This document shows, piece after piece, positions 19,871 through 23,251 of a stretch of DNA of 23,251 nt. A model generated the notes under the pieces. The model was given only the letters and a program-made list of their open reading frames with translations, was not told where the DNA came from and ran no database searches. This stretch comes from Dipetalonema caudispina (Eukaryota > Nematoda > Chromadorea > Rhabditida > Onchocercidae). Both the position numbers and the translations under genes were made by a program. Position 1 is the first letter of the stretch. Each line of letters opens with the position of its first letter. The stretch is taken from positions 1 to 23,251 of the forward strand of contig JABVXV010000594.1 of the NCBI GenBank assembly GCA_013365325.1. The letters are read 5' to 3'.

Positions 19871-20059
19871 GTAAGTTTTTTTTTTTTTTTCTCTCTCTCT
19901 CTCTTTGCTACTCTCATTGTTAAAAAAGAAAAGAAGGGAAAGAAAGAAAACTTATTACAGTCGTTAAATTAAATAAGTATGATGATGTTAGTTAGAAATA
20001 TTCCGAAGTTTACATTTAATTGTATTTAATATAATTTAAATAAAATTTAATTTTCTTAG

Positions 20060-20128
20060 TCGGAAAATTTAAGTGTCATAAATTTAGGATTGATTTTGTT
20101 TATTGAATTAAGGCTGTTTGATGCCTAA
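20060..20128 (+). other. Candidate alternative terminal exon
   Basis: Acceptor ATTTTCTTAG (AG at 20058-20059) is followed in phase 0 by 22 codons and TAA. Joined to exon 12 it would end the protein after the C2 domain with SENLSVINLG and LILFIELRLFDA, giving an isoform without RGS domain. No clear AATAAA signal follows closely. Chance is quite possible. Confidence 0.15.
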
Positions 20129-20466
20129 AAGGAAAGTGTTTTTTAAATTTTGTGGAAGAAATAGAAATGAAATTAAAAAATGTTTAAATTTCTTAAACAT
20201 CTGGCATTGTAATTCTGACGATCATGAAGAATTTGGTGAAGTTATAAAATTTTATCTTATTGATTGACATTACCGAATTATAAATTATCCGAAATCATTT
20301 TACATAGTTGTTAACAAAAAGATTCCGTAACAGATGTTATATATATATAGTTTCGGATATTAAATGATTTTCTTTGCTTCTATTAACAATATTTAATGAT
20401 TTTCACAGATGAAAAGCTTCCTCATATTTTTTTTTTTTTTTCGAGGAATTATTCGTTTATTCGTTT

Positions 20467-20567
20467 TATAGCCATATCTGGCTTGAATTCATTCTGATTG
20501 ATGAAGCATTATTCATTTATTTGGCTCAACTATTTATAGCCATATCCGATTTGAATTCATTCTAATT
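20467..20567. repeat. Dispersed 33-bp direct repeat
   Basis: Copies at 20467-20499 and 20535-20567 match at 29 of 33 positions, both starting TATAGCCATATC and containing TTGAATTCATTCT. The 68-bp period suggests an old tandem duplication. Confidence 0.85.
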
Positions 20568-23127
20568 CCAGTATCTAACAAAATTTCCCATTTTTAAATA
20601 AGTGTAAGAAAATTACGAGAAATGGAATTTAATTATCTATTATATGCCAAATTAGTTATACCTTTAACCTTTAATATTCGCTTATCATTTCTTCTTTTTT
20701 TTTTGACTAGAAATAATTGTTTGATATTCTTTCCGAAAAGTTATACCGTTCATAATATGTCGGAAATTTTTCCAATTCCTTTTATGATACAAATTATTTG
20801 CTATAAATTATATTAGGAAAATATCTTATCATTTTGAAACATTTTTTAATCAAAAAAAAAAAAAAGCATTAACTTTAATTATGAGTTTTTAATGCGCAGT
20901 AATAGCAATATTCTACTTATGTAATAAGATTTTTTTTTTAAAAAAAAAAAAAAAGAAAAATGATCAAATAGTTCATTTGATTTTTTTATTTGACTTTTTA
21001 ATCTCTCATATTTTTACAGTAGTATAGAAAAAGTTTAAATTCAAGGTTAATTTTATCGTTTCAAATTATTTTAATACACCATTAGATGATATCAATAACA
21101 GAACATGTCATCGTGTCATTCATTTCGTGTACTCTTTAATAGAATTTTATTCATTAATCAAATAAAATCCTTTAAAAGGAACAATTTTTTTGTTTTGAAA
21201 ATAAATATCTATCATGTTGTGCCTTCCCTTTTTTTTTTTTTTTTTTTTTTTTTTCCAATTTTTTTAGCTATATCTTTTATCAAAATTTTACATTATTCTC
21301 TTGTTTCTTTCTTCAAATCATAAGTAAATGATAAAATAATTAATTAGTATAATATTTTTTTTAATTTTAAATTGATAAAAAAAAATATTATGCAATAAGT
21401 TTGAATTGTACTATGTTATTTCTAAATAATTTTCATTCATTTAATTATTTCTTTACTCTATTAATTTATGATTGTAATTCATAATTTTTATTCATTTTTG
21501 TAACCAATTAAAAAGAATTCATTGCAAATAAAAAATTATAATAAAAAATAATGATAAAGTTATTTCTTTTTTTTTTTTTCTTTCTTTCTTTTTATTTTCA
21601 TAATTTCAAGAAGTTAAGAAATAATACATTTTGCTTCATGTTAGTTTTTAAGAAGTATTACGTCAGAAGTTTGTTTTTGAAAGAGAAAAATAGAGAAGAA
21701 TGAGTAGCTTCATGTGATACACAAAATGAGTCTTTTTTTTGAAAATTTGATTTGAGATTTTTCAACTTGAAAAGAAAAAATCCTCACCTTGGGATTTTCC
21801 AAAAGAAAATTGAAGCAAAAAGACATCAAAGGAATTGTTCATCTCTCACAAGAATTCTCTCTCTCTCTCCTCTCTTTCTTTTTTTTTCCCTTCTTTTTTT
21901 GATCATTTAGATGAATATCTTTCTTCACAAAATTTTTCATACATGATTTAAACTAAAGTAAATTTTTTTAAACGACATTGTTTATTTATTTTTTTTACCG
22001 TAAGTAAATTTTGAAATAATCGGAAATAATTATTTGTAAAGAATTCTTTGATTTTTAATAATTTATTTCATGAATAGTTTCGGAAAAAGATATCAAAAAA
22101 CATAATTCTTTACATATCAGAAATATCATTCATGATAAGACACACAGATTTCGATCCGTTATCGTCCTAAAAAATAAAAAAAACAATTTTTTTTTTTTCA
22201 CAACAATTTTCAAAAAAAAACATTTTTAGTAATTCAACACACATAGATTGTTTTGGTAAAATTGAACAATTTTAGAAAGAAAACAAATACTTAATTTTTG
22301 GTGAATTAGCGAAATTGAATGAGAGTAAATTCTTCTTTTGAAATTAAGATAATTTCAGGAGAAATTAATTCTTGTAGTTATTGATAGGCGAGATGAATGA
22401 TAATATTATACTTCTAATAAATCAGTTTGATTTAAATAAATCGTTTTAAATACTTTAAAAGGAGAAATATTTAATAATTTTTCCTTTTACGAAAGAATTT
22501 TATAATATCATTTAAATGAAACCAAAAAAAAAGTTTCCTCAGGAGGGACTTTCTTCCTCTTTCCTCTTGTCTTTTTTAATTTTAATTCGAACTTTTTATT
22601 GTATATTTCTCTCATTTAAGATAATATAAAATATAATGTCCTAATTTGTGGAAAATGTTGTTAGCTTTATATTTGCTTAATCAACTTCAAACAAGGAAAA
22701 AAAAAACGAAATTACATGTTAAACACTAAATATTATTTTTAACATCATATCATTATTATTTTAAAGTTATAGGTGGAAAACTTTTACGCATACTTTTTTG
22801 TTTTGTTTTTCCGTTTTTGTTATTATTACACCCATTTTGTTGGGTAATAATTAAAATTAGCTCTTGAAATAGAGAATAGTGAAATTTTAGAAGTGGAAAA
22901 TTTTTTTTTTTTGCATTTTTTAAACTATAATTTTTGCTGTTTTCGCTGTACTTTTTCATTTAAAGCAATAATTATTGAGAAAAAAAAAATTTTATTTATG
23001 TTTTTTTTTTTTTTTTTCATTTCTTTCATTTTAGCAAAATTCTTTTAGTTATTGTAAACGTTATACTTTCAGTTTTTTCCATTTATCCTACTATCTTCCA
23101 TCATTATTACTTCTACTATTATTATTG

Positions 23128-23251
<124 letters not shown>

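Noticed and set aside
22541..22640. Fine acceptor TTTCCTCAG followed by an open frame starting EGLSSSFLL
   Set aside because: No usable donor follows and the frame turns AT-rich within about ten codons, so no exon can be closed.

Overview
The window is a very AT-rich (I estimate roughly three quarters A+T) eukaryotic sequence. It carries many long A/T homopolymer runs, short introns with T-rich acceptors such as TTTCAG and TTTTAG, and one multi-exon gene. This fits a nematode, plausibly a spirurid or filarial one. That assignment is inference from base composition, splice signals and the protein's similarity to a nematode family; I could not run a search.

Layout. Bases 1-117 are an (AAT)n microsatellite. 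Bases 118-9547 hold no gene I can support. They do hold several unusual non-coding islands: two clusters rich in ACGT (3399-3525 and 7695-8731, the second with two perfect 16-bp palindromes), a dyad-rich GTAC element (5606-5666), a GC-rich islet (5934-6133) and ATTC/TTCAG microsatellites. Bases 9624-19870 carry twelve + strand exons whose splice phases all agree. They read 487 codons without a stop. Bases 19871-23130 show no convincing further exon, only minisatellites and low-complexity DNA, and the window ends in a (TTA)n microsatellite that is the reverse complement of the repeat at its left end.

The gene. The protein has a Ser/Asp-rich, probably disordered N-terminus (about residues 1-285), a divergent C2 domain (about 290-456) and the start of a Ser-rich linker. 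The C2 resembles that of mammalian RGS3 and the C2-RGS protein RGS-7 of C. elegans, so I read the gene as the 5' part of an rgs-7-like regulator of heterotrimeric G-protein signalling. The RGS catalytic domain should lie past the right edge. A 48-nt phase-0 exon (16603-16650) falls in a loop of the C2 domain, and skipping it gives a closer alignment to RGS3 as I remember it, so it is a likely cassette exon. An island just upstream of exon 2 could be an internal promoter for a shorter isoform.

I found no mobile element with coding capacity, no RNA gene, no CRISPR array and no evidence of a new multi-gene system. The most interesting unexplained signals are the ACGT clusters and palindromes, the probable cassette exon, and the GC-rich islets.
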